From: CAXMST01 sp963700785
GTDB lineage: Bacteria; Actinomycetota; Thermoleophilia; Solirubrobacterales; 70-9
Assembly: GCA_963700785.1 (NCBI GenBank)
Contig: CAVOYZ010000011.1
Span: 1-64,000 of the forward strand
DNA length: 64,000 bases
Reading direction: 5' to 3'
Made by a program: the position numbers and the translations under genes. Below the pieces are notes generated by a model that saw only the letters and a program-made list of their open reading frames with translations, did no database searches and was not told where the DNA came from. Shown one piece after another: positions 9,962 through 17,354 of this stretch; the first letter of the stretch is position 1; each line of letters begins with the position of its first letter.

Positions 9962-10653
9962 TGGCCCTCGGTTTCGAGGTCGGTCAGCTTCAGGCCCGCG
10001 TGGGCTTTGTAGCGGGCGTTGACGGAGATCAGAAGCGGCGTGATCTGCTCCGCGATCCTCGCCATCTCCAGCGGCCCGGCGTTGATCGCCCTGAGGCCCC
10101 CGATCCGCTCGATCAGCGCCGCGACCGGCGCCTTGTCGGCCTTGCGGTCGCCGCAGATCAGCACGTCCTCGTCGACCTGCTCGCCGAGGTCGGCGAGCTT
10201 CGGGGCCCCGACCGAGTGCAGCGCGGCAATGACGACGACGCCCTCTGGCACCATCTCGGCGGCCTGCTGGGCGGCGGAGCCCTGCCAGACCCCGAGCGAG
10301 CGGGTCGCCTTGCCGCTGACCGCGGCGGCGAGCGGCACCGTGCAGTCGACCAGCGTCTGCCCCGCCTGCAGCGCTCCGCGGAGGTTGTTGAGTGTCTCCG
10401 ACTGCGCGCGGAACGGGACCGTCAGGAAGACGACCGGCCCGCGCGTCGCCGCCTCCTCGTTGGCGAGCCCCGCGACCGATGCGCCCGGCACCTGCTCGGC
10501 GATCTTCGCCGCGGCCTGCTCGGCTCGGGCGACCTCCCGGGAGCCGATCACGACCTCGACGCCCGCGGTCGCCCAGCGGACCGCGAGCCCGTAGCCGAGC
10601 GCGCCGGTGCCGCCGATGATCGGGATCGGGCTGCTCGACTCATCGGGCGACAT
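9952..10653 (-). CDS. npdG: F420-dependent NADP reductase (NpdG)
   Basis: Moves hydride between reduced F420 and NADP. The N-terminal Rossmann motif IIGGTGALGYGLAVRWA is the dinucleotide site, followed by VVIGSREVARAEQ, which suits NADP recognition. VVFLTVPFRAQ and the C-terminal ITPLLISVNARYKAHAGLKLTD match the family. It is 233 residues. It is the first gene of a four-gene operon, npdG-cofD-cofC-cofE, whose members overlap or nearly touch. That links F420 synthesis directly to its use. A TAGACT box lies 8 nt before the ATG. Confidence 0.93.
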   Translation of the reverse strand: MSPDESSSPIPIIGGTGALGYGLAVRWATAGVEVVIGSREVARAEQAAAKIAEQVPGASVAGLANEEAATRGPVVFLTVPFRAQSETLNNLRGALQAGQTLVDCTVPLAAAVSGKATRSLGVWQGSAAQQAAEMVPEGVVVIAALHSVGAPKLADLGEQVDEDVLICGDRKADKAPVAALIERIGGLRAINAGPLEMARIAEQITPLLISVNARYKAHAGLKLTDLETEGHWD

Positions 10654-10691
10654 CGCCCGCGAGTCTATTCACCGGATAACGTCCTCTGTCG
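10654..10691. promoter_or_regulatory. Divergent leaderless promoters of npdG and the thioesterase gene
   Basis: The 38-bp gap between two divergent ATG codons holds TAGACT (10662-10667, minus, 8 nt before npdG) and TAACGT (10677-10682, plus, 9 nt before the thioesterase). The two -10 boxes are back to back, so the -35 regions must lie inside the opposite genes. Confidence 0.5.
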
Positions 10692-11126
10692 ATGGCCGGC
10701 TCCGCGCAGTTCCCGAAGCCCGAGCGCGCTCCCGGCGGGCCGCTGGAGATGGCGGTCGGCGCTGAGCGCAGCGACGAGTTCACCGTCGAGGGTCCGCTGC
10801 TGACCGACGTAGGCGGCACCCTCGGGACCGCGGTCCTCTCGACGCCGGGAATGATCGCGATGATGGAGCGGACCGCGGCCGTGCTCTCCTACGAGCGGCT
10901 CCCCGAGGGGACGGCGACGGTCGGCTTCGAGGTCTGCGTCAAGCACGTCGGTGCCGCGGCCGAGGGGGCGACTTGCACGGTCAGCGCCAAGCTGACCGAG
11001 GTGATCGACGACCGCAAGCTGTTCTTCGACGTCGAGGTCCGCGAGGGCGAGCGGACGATCGGGGTCGGCACCCATCAGCGACGGGCGATCCCGACCGGGC
11101 CCGGCCCCGATGGCCCTGATGGCTGA
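10692..11126 (+). CDS. Hot-dog-fold thioesterase, FlK-like
   Basis: Predicted acyl-CoA thioesterase of 144 residues. LSTPGMIAMMERTA near residue 49-62 and the later VGFEVCVKHVGAA match the helix and the strand/His region of fluoroacetyl-CoA thioesterase-like proteins. There a Thr, a Glu and a His do catalysis (T51, E59, H84 here by eye). The substrate is unknown; this family is widespread and rarely means fluoroacetate resistance. The stop lies inside the start region of the HMG-CoA lyase-like gene, so the two are coupled. Confidence 0.72.
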   Translation: MAGSAQFPKPERAPGGPLEMAVGAERSDEFTVEGPLLTDVGGTLGTAVLSTPGMIAMMERTAAVLSYERLPEGTATVGFEVCVKHVGAAAEGATCTVSAKLTEVIDDRKLFFDVEVREGERTIGVGTHQRRAIPTGPGPDGPDG

Positions 11127-12042
11127 GTACCCGGACCGGGCGCGGATTCGCGAGGTCGGCCCCCGGGACGGCTTTCAGAACGAGCCCGAGGTGATCCCCA
11201 CCGCGGAGAAGATCCGCCTGATCGATCTGCTCGCCGACGCCGGCCTCGAGCGGCTCGAGGTCGCCTCCTTCGTGCGCGCCGACGTGATCCCCCAGCTTGC
11301 CGACGGGCCCGAGGTGCTGGCCGGCATCGATCGGCGCGACGGCGTCGCGTACTCGGTGCTGATTCCGAACGAGCGTGGCCTCGACAACGCGCTCGCCAGC
11401 CGCGACCGCTTCGACGAGGTCAGCGTCTTCCTCTCCGCCTCGGAGACGCACAACCGCAACAACGTGAACCGCACGATCGCCGAGTCCCTCGAAGGCCTCG
11501 AGCGGGTCGTCGGCCGCGCCGCCGAGGCCGGGCTGCGCTGCGAGGGCGTGATCGCGACCTCGTTCGGCTGCCCCTACGAGGGCGAGGTGCCGATCGCGCG
11601 GGTGCTGGAGCTAGCGGCGAAGCTGCGCGAGTTCGGCTGCGAGGAGGTCGGCTTCGGCGACACGACCGGGATGGCGAACCCGCGCCAGGTCGGCGAGTTC
11701 TACGCCGAGGCGCTCGAGCGGCTCGACGGGGTCGAGCTCACCGCCCACTTCCACAACACCCGGGGCCAGGGCCTCGCCAACGTGCTCGCCGCGCTCGAGC
11801 GCGGGATCGCCTCGTTCGAGTCGAGCTTCGGCGAGCTCGGCGGCTGCCCGGTGCCGCCCGGCTCGACCGGCAACGTCTCGACCGAGGACGTCGTCTCGAT
11901 GCTGCATGAGATGGGGATCGAGACCGGCATCGACCTGCCGAAGCTGATCGACGCCTCCCGCGCCGTCCAGGACCTCCTCGGCCGCCAGCTCGGCGCCCAC
12001 GTGCTCAAGGCCGGGCCGGTGGACTGGCACCGGGGCGGGTAG
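11110..12042 (+). CDS. Hydroxymethylglutaryl-CoA lyase
   Basis: Cleaves HMG-CoA to acetyl-CoA and acetoacetate, the last step of leucine breakdown. A TIM-barrel of the DRE-metallolyase group is evident: VGPRDGFQNE opens it (metal Asp, catalytic Arg), GFGDTTGMANP near residue 180, and AHFHNTRGQGLAN with the metal-binding HxH. GELGGCPVPPGSTGN carries the catalytic Cys loop. At 310 residues it is full length. ATG 11110 is used; ATG 11119 is equally possible. It overlaps the thioesterase gene and is followed by other acyl-CoA-linked genes. Close relatives acting on other 3-hydroxyacyl-CoAs exist, so the substrate is likely but not proven. Confidence 0.85.
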   Translation: MALMAEYPDRARIREVGPRDGFQNEPEVIPTAEKIRLIDLLADAGLERLEVASFVRADVIPQLADGPEVLAGIDRRDGVAYSVLIPNERGLDNALASRDRFDEVSVFLSASETHNRNNVNRTIAESLEGLERVVGRAAEAGLRCEGVIATSFGCPYEGEVPIARVLELAAKLREFGCEEVGFGDTTGMANPRQVGEFYAEALERLDGVELTAHFHNTRGQGLANVLAALERGIASFESSFGELGGCPVPPGSTGNVSTEDVVSMLHEMGIETGIDLPKLIDASRAVQDLLGRQLGAHVLKAGPVDWHRGG

Positions 12043-12045
12043 AGT
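12040..12045 (+). promoter_or_regulatory. -10 box TAGAGT before the NTF2-like gene
   Basis: TAGAGT overlaps the stop codon of the lyase gene and lies exactly 7 nt before the GTG at 12053, with no ribosome site. Confidence 0.5.
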
Positions 12046-12052
12046 TGCCGCC

Positions 12053-12451
12053 GTGAAGTCCGACGCCTTCGTCGAAGCGGTGCACGCCCGCTCCCGCGAG
12101 CAGCTCGAGGCCTGCTTCGCTCCCGACGCGCGCTTTCTCAGCCCGGTCGTCTTCGCGCCGTATGAGGGCCGCGACGTCGTCGTGATGATCCTCACCGAGG
12201 GGGCGATGAAGGTCTTCTCCGACGACTTCCACTACGTCCACCGGTTCGAGAACGAGGACGCCGCCGCGCTGGTCTTCAAGGCGAGCGTCGGCGACCGCGA
12301 GGTTGACGGGCTCGATCTGCTGAGCTTCGACGAGGACGGCCTGATCACCGAGCTGAAGGTGATGGTGCGGCCGATGAGCGGCCTGAACGAGCTCGCCCGC
12401 GCAATGGGCGAGCGCTTCGAGGCGCTCGGCCTGGTCACGCCCAAGGTCTGA
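12053..12451 (+). CDS. NTF2-like (SnoaL-type) protein
   Basis: 132-residue protein with the cone-shaped NTF2-like fold pattern. An N-terminal helix (FVEAVHARSREQLEACFAPDARFLSPV) is followed by strands such as VHRFENEDAAALVFKASVGDREVDGLDLLSFDEDGLITELKVMVRP in pieces. These are the usual features of polyketide cyclase/limonene-epoxide-hydrolase relatives, most of unknown function. It starts at GTG 12053 behind a leaderless promoter. It sits between a CoA lyase and a hydroxyacyl-CoA dehydrogenase, so a link to acyl-CoA metabolism is possible. Confidence 0.65.
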   Translation: MKSDAFVEAVHARSREQLEACFAPDARFLSPVVFAPYEGRDVVVMILTEGAMKVFSDDFHYVHRFENEDAAALVFKASVGDREVDGLDLLSFDEDGLITELKVMVRPMSGLNELARAMGERFEALGLVTPKV

Positions 12452-12545
12452 TCAGCGAGCGGCCGTGCAGGGGCGCTAGGCTCCCGGCCCGTTCTCGTCA
12501 AAGCGCCGCAAGCGGCCAGCAGCACCCAGGAGGCCTCGAGCTCAG

Positions 12546-13431
12546 ATGTCGATCAGCAAGGTAGGAGTCGTCGGAGCGGGCCTGATGGGCCACGGGATCG
12601 CCCAGGTCTGTGCCCAGGCCGGTTGGGACGTGGTGGTGCGCGAGGTCTCCGACGAGAAGCTCGCCGCGGGAATCGGCAAGATCGAGAAGCAGCTCGGCCG
12701 GGCGGTCGAGAAGGGCAAGATCGAGCAGGCCGACGCCGACGCGATCCGCGGTCGGATCGAGGGCACGACCGACTACGGCGCGCTCGCCGACTGCGACCTG
12801 GTGATCGAGGCGATGACCGAGGATCTCGAGGGCAAGCTCGAGATGTGGAGGGAGGTCGACGCGGATCGTCAAGGACGATGCGTTCTTCGCGACCAACACC
12901 TCCTCGCTCGCGGTGATCGATCAGGCCGCCGCGACCACCCGTCCGGACCGCTTCCTCGGACTCCACTTCTTCAACCCGGCGCAGGTGATGCCGCTGCTCG
13001 AGGTGGTGCAGACCGTGACCACCTCAGAGGAGGCGCTGAAGCTCGGCTTCGAGGTCGGCGAGAAGCTCAACAAGACGGTGGTCCACGCCAAGGACAAGAC
13101 CGGCTTCATCGTCAACCGCCTGCTGGTCCCCTACATGCTCGACGCGATTCGCGCCTACGAGGAGGGGGTCGGCTCGATCGAGGAGATCGACACCGCGATG
13201 AAGGCCGGCGCCAACCACCCGATGGGGCCGCTGACGCTCGCCGACTTCGTCGGCCTCGACACGCTCGCCTCGATCGGCGACGTGATGTTCGACGAGTACC
13301 GCGAGCGGCGCTTCGCGGCGCCGCCGACGCTGCGGAAGATGGTCGCCGCCGGCTGGTACGGGCGCAAGTCGGGCAAAGGCTTCTACGACTACTCCGGCGA
13401 GCGGCCGGTGCCGAGCGACCTCGGTCTCTGA
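12546..13431 (+). pseudogene. 3-hydroxyacyl-CoA dehydrogenase (3-hydroxybutyryl-CoA type), frameshifted
   Basis: NAD-dependent oxidation of 3-hydroxyacyl-CoA. The N-terminal Rossmann motif VGVVGAGLMGHGIA is in one frame. The rest is in another: FFATNTSSLAVIDQAA, LGLHFFNPAQVMPLLEVV, KTGFIVNRLLVPYMLDA. Removing one G from GCGG at 12861-12864 joins the two without loss (VDA then IVKDDAFF), giving about 294 residues, the full family length. AGGAGG precedes the ATG at 12546. Both parts are well conserved with no other damage, so a sequence error or a very recent mutation is likelier than an old pseudogene. Confidence 0.85.
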
Positions 13432-13441
13432 CCCCGCGGTT

Positions 13442-14507
13442 TCAGACGGGGGACTCCGCCGACCCTCGGCGGGCGGCCTCGCGGTCGACCAGCCGGACGA
13501 TGTCGACGGCGAGCTCCGCCACCGCGGCGACCGCCTCGGGCTCGACCGAGTCGGGCCGGTCACCGGGCGTGTGGTGGAACGCGGGGACGTACTCGGATCG
13601 CTCGCGGGCGGTCAGAGCCAGCGCGGCGTAGCCGTAGGACGAGGCGACCGAGGCGGTCGTCGGCGGGCCGAGCGGCAGCGCCCGCGGTCCGTCGCCTGAG
13701 GCATCGGCCAGGGCCGTCGCGATCTCGATCAGGCCCCGGTCGAGCGGCTGCGGGAGCAGGGGGATCTCGCGGGTGACGAACCGCGGCGTCCCAACCCCGG
13801 CGGAGTCGATGTCGATCAACCAGGTTTCGGCTTCGGTCGAGCCGGTCGCGGTGCCCGCGGATGAACGAGCGCGCGCCCTCGCGAGTCGACTCGCCCGCCG
13901 CGCAGAGCAGCAGGTGCACCTGAACGGCCGCCGGGGGCTCGGCCTCGAGCCGGTCCGTGGCCAGCAGCGCCGCCGCGACGCCGGCGGTGTTGTCGTTCGC
14001 CCCGGGGGACGGGGCGGAGAGCCCGATCTCGCCGAGCATGAAGGCGGCGACGATCAGGATCAGCGTCTGCGGCAGCTGCAGCAGCGCGACCCACTCCGCG
14101 TCGACTCCGGCGAGCCGCAGGCCGAGCGCCGGCAGCAGCAGTGCGATCGACCAGAAGATGACCGAGGCCGGCGCAGTCGGCCCCGGCCAGAGGCGGCTGA
14201 AGGCGCCGAAGGCGCGCCTCACCCAGCGGTCATACGCGGCGCCGGTCAGCGGCGTGTCGTAGTGCGCGCAGAGCAGGACCGTCGGCCCCGGCTGATCGGG
14301 AAGCGGGGGGGAGACCAGGTTCTGGGAGGCCCGCCGGAAGAACAGGCTGCGGAGCAGGTACCAGCGAGCGTTCAGATCGAGGTAGAGCGAGGCGGCGGCG
14401 AGCAGGACCAGGGTGAAGCCGACCGCCGGCATGGCGGTCGCCAGCAGGCTGCCGGCGATCGCGAGCAGGCAGTGGAGCAGGTGGACGACGGGCCACTGCG
14501 GGTGCAC
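13442..14507 (-). pseudogene. M28-family membrane-associated metallopeptidase, frameshifted
   Basis: Zinc aminopeptidase-like protein with membrane spans. The zinc-ligand segments are visible: LLCAHYDTP (His, Asp), GANDNTAG (Asp) and CAAGESTREGA (Glu). Several hydrophobic stretches precede and separate them. One extra base at 13835-13836 splits the gene: dropping it turns the N-terminal frame into DEAETWLIDIDSAG and on to the stop at 13442. The frame is open upstream of the GTG at 14507 to about 14690 (FERLCSLGLGRTGTDRE, conserved-looking) with no ATG, GTG or TTG. The true start is therefore unresolved, and a second error near the start is possible. Confidence 0.72.
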
Positions 14508-14682
14508 GTAGATCGGTTCGATCGCGGACGGGCGTCCGCGCTCGCGCAGCTCGGCGGCGATCGCGTTCGCCGCCCGCCGCTCCCGGTCGGTGCCGGTCCG
14601 GCCGAGCCCGAGCGAGCAGAGCCGCTCGAAAGTCCGCGCGCCGGCCGTGGAGCTGTTGGAGTCGGCTGCGATCCGAGAAGGA

Positions 14683-16345
14683 TTACCGAGCGGCCGTCGG
14701 GAGGGGTCCGTGGACCGGCTGATGCGCGTGCAGCGGGGCGGGCCTGCCGATGTGGAAGCCCTGCGCGTAGTCGATGCCGATCTCGCGCAGGCAGTCGAGC
14801 GCGGCCTGATCGTCGACGAACTCGCCCACCGCCTTGACGCCGAGCGCCCGCGCCATTCCGACCAGGGCCTTGACGAACAGCTGATCGGAGGCCGAGTGGG
14901 CGATGCCGCGGATGAACTCGCCGTCGATCTTCACCTGATCGAGGGGAAGGTGCTTGAGGTAGTAGAAGGTCCCGAACCCGGCCCCGAAGTCGTCGAGGGC
15001 GAAGCCGACCCCGAGCGCCCGCAGCTCATCGCCGAACGCGGCAGCGTCCTCGATCGAGCCGATCGCGGCGGTCTCGGTCACCTCGATGATCAGCCGACCG
15101 GGGGCGACCCCGTGGCGGGCAAGCTCCTCGTGCAGGCAGCCCAGCAGCTCCGGCGAGCCGACCGAGCGGCCCGAGGCGTTGACCGCGATTCGCGGGGCGG
15201 CGGGTCCATCGGGCCAGCCGGCCAGCGCTTCGACCGCGGTCCGGATCGCCCAACGGTCGATCATCCCGATCAGCCCCATCCGCTCGGCGATCGGCACGAA
15301 CTCGCTCGGTTGGATCAGCTCGCCGCGCTCGTCGATCATCCGCGCGAGCAGCTCGTAGTGACTGATCTGCCCGGTGTTGAGGTCGAGGATCGGCTGGTAG
15401 TGAGCGGTCAGCGCGCCGGACTCGATGCCGGTCCGGATCCGGTCCATGCAGTCGACCGTCGCGAGCGCCTGTTCGCGGCAGACGGCCTCGCGCTCGATGC
15501 ACCGGTCTCGGCCCCTCAACTTCGCCTCGCGCAGGGCTGACTCGGCGCTGATCACCGTCTGCTCCCCGGCGAGCTCGCCGTTGCCCGCGCCGCAGACACC
15601 GGCCGAGGCGGTGAGCCTGACGGTCGAGCCGTCGATGCTCCAGCGCTGCGCCCTGATCGCCTCGAGCACCCACTCGCCACGGGCGCGGAGCTCCGCTTCG
15701 GCACCGCTGACGACCAGCGCGAAGCGGTCGGCTTCGAGGCGGGCCGCGAGCTCGCCTTCGCCGGCGCACTCGTCGATCAAGGCGCCGATCTCGACCAGCA
15801 GCCGATCGCCGCACTCACGCCCGAGGCTCTCGTTGATCAGCTCGAAGTGGTCGATGTCGATGACGATCAGTCCAAGCGGGCCGGGCAAGGAGGCCGTCCT
15901 CGATCGCGAGCGCGACCTCGCGGCGACCCGGCAGCTCGCCCTGACCGACTGCGTCCTGGGGGCGAATCGAGAGGCAGACATACAGCTCGTGCGCGGCTCC
16001 GACGGTGCTGACCCGCAGATCGACCGGGGCCTCGCCGGCGCCGCCGATGCGCAGGGCCGGACGCTCCCCGCTCCAGCCCTGGTCAGCGGTGTCGAGCGGG
16101 GGCGAGAAGCGGCGCAGACAGGCGCGCTTGACGACGCTCGAGGCCCCCCGCAGACGCTGCTCGACGGGGACGCGGTGGAGCTCGGTGCTGCTCGTTCCGA
16201 GCAGGCGCTCGGCGGCGGCGTTCGCATAGCGGATCCGGGTGTCCGCTCCGACGACGAGCATCGGGTCGGATGCGCCGGCGGCGACGGACTGGACGATCTC
16301 GGGTACGTTCAGCGGCTCCTGTGAGCCGATTGCGAGGGCTGGCAA
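14683..16345 (-). pseudogene. PAS - degenerate GGDEF - EAL cyclic-di-GMP protein, frameshifted
   Basis: Predicted cyclic-di-GMP phosphodiesterase. Residues 1-130 hold a PAS-like sensor (DPMLVVGADTRIRYANAAAERLLG). Next comes a GGDEF domain whose signature is replaced by EADRFAL, so cyclase activity is unlikely. The C-terminal EAL domain keeps ELLAR, VTET, LDDFGAGFGTF and VKIDGEFI. The start is TTG 16345 with AGGAG about 10 bases upstream. One extra base near 15885-15893 separates the PAS part from the rest; correcting it gives GLLPGPLGLIVIDIDHF and one protein of about 550 residues. No membrane segment is seen. Confidence 0.8.
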
Positions 16346-16516
16346 GTGACAAATCTCCTGGGTCGATCGCGGTCTTGGTTGCTCGGTGCGTTCGACTCAG
16401 ATACTCGGGCGGGCATCCATGCCGCTCGGCAGCCTATGCCAGCGTTGCGACCCACGCAACGGCGGGCTTTAGTCCTGCAACGGTTCTGCCGCCGGCCTGT
16501 TGCCGACCGGGACGGA

Positions 16517-16972
16517 TCAGTTCGGAGGTGCGGTCTCGCCGGGCGAGCCGGAGCGCTCGGTGCTGGCGGCGGCGGCCGCGATCGCCAGAAAACAACCCAG
16601 CACAGCCGCGGCGAACGCGTTCCAGGAAGCCGTCGCGGAGTCAGCGAGCCAGAAGCCGCTGAAGAAGAGCCAGACGGAGATTCCGATCACCGCCCAGGCT
16701 GCCGCGTATTTCGAAACGACCCCGGCCAGTCCCGCGGCCGAGGCCGCGAGCATAAGGACCCCACACGCAAGCGGATTCCAGCTCGCGTCACCGGAGCCGT
16801 AGTCGAGCACCAAGGGCGAGACCACCAGCCAGAGGCCGAGCAGGATGATCAGACCCTCGGCCGCGAGGTACTCCCGGGCTCCATCGATCCGTCCCGTCGC
16901 AGGCGGCGCATAGCGCCTTTCCTCGGCGACCGTGCCTTCGTCTTCTGGCGACTGCTCGGTTCGGTTTGCCAT
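16517..16972 (-). CDS. SPW-repeat membrane protein
   Basis: 151-residue membrane protein with two copies of the SPW-type unit: LWLVVSPLVLDYGSGDASWN near residue 47 and VWLFFSGFWLADSATASWN near residue 105. Each is followed by a second hydrophobic helix, giving four spans. The function of this family is unknown. The hydrophilic N-terminus (about 35 residues) is probably cytoplasmic. The start at ATG 16972 is fixed by a very good ribosome site (AAGGAGGA, 6 bases upstream). It is divergent from the tRNA-Arg gene. Confidence 0.82.
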   Translation of the reverse strand: MANRTEQSPEDEGTVAEERRYAPPATGRIDGAREYLAAEGLIILLGLWLVVSPLVLDYGSGDASWNPLACGVLMLAASAAGLAGVVSKYAAAWAVIGISVWLFFSGFWLADSATASWNAFAAAVLGCFLAIAAAAASTERSGSPGETAPPN

Positions 16973-17106
16973 CGACTTCCTCCTTGGCCGGCTACCGGCG
17001 ACGCCCGCGATCATAGGCATGCGTCCAACCGTGCGCCGCCCGATAGTCACGACTTCGTCGGTCGTAATGCAGGAACCCGAGCCCTCAAGCCATAACCTCC
17101 ACGTGG

Positions 17107-17180
17107 GCCCCCGTAGCTCAGCTGGATAGAGCGCCGGCCTTCTAAGCCGGATGTCGCAGGTTCGAATCCTGCCGGGGGTA
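17107..17180 (+). tRNA. tRNA-Arg (anticodon TCT)
   Basis: Cloverleaf from GCCCCCG to CGGGGGT plus discriminator A. The anticodon stem CCGGC/GCCGG encloses the loop CTTCTAA, anticodon TCT, reading AGA. The T arm GCAGG-TTCGAAT-CCTGC is perfect. CCA is not encoded. The first acceptor pair is G-T, which may be a trace of recombination at the 3' end. Confidence 0.95.
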
Positions 17181-17181
17181 T
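17144..17181 (+). repeat. Direct repeat, copy 1 (att-like, inside tRNA-Arg)
   Basis: 38-bp sequence from the anticodon loop to one base past the tRNA end. It is repeated without a mismatch at 20027-20064. This is the classic attL layout of an element integrated at a tRNA gene. Confidence 0.85.
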
Positions 17182-17184
17182 CAG

Positions 17185-17212
17185 AAACCCGCGGAGATGC
17201 GGGGATTTCTTG
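17185..17212 (+). terminator. Probable tRNA-Arg terminator
   Basis: CCCGC-ggagat-GCGGG hairpin followed by a T-rich stretch (GATTTCTTGT) just after the tRNA. Confidence 0.5.
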
Positions 17213-17354
17213 TGTCTCGCGGCGGCCAGTGCCGCCAGGGGCTCGTAGTTTCCATAGTTGTTACCACGCTCCGGTCAGTGTGCCGGGGCGGGGCGGTGAG
17301 CCCGCGCGGCCAGGCCGCGCCCGGGCGATGCTCTCGTCGCTCCCGGCGACCGGC

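Noticed and set aside
10692..11126. Fluoroacetate resistance gene
   Set aside because: The protein is FlK-like, but the family is broad and the neighbours are CoA-metabolism genes, so a general thioesterase is the safer call.
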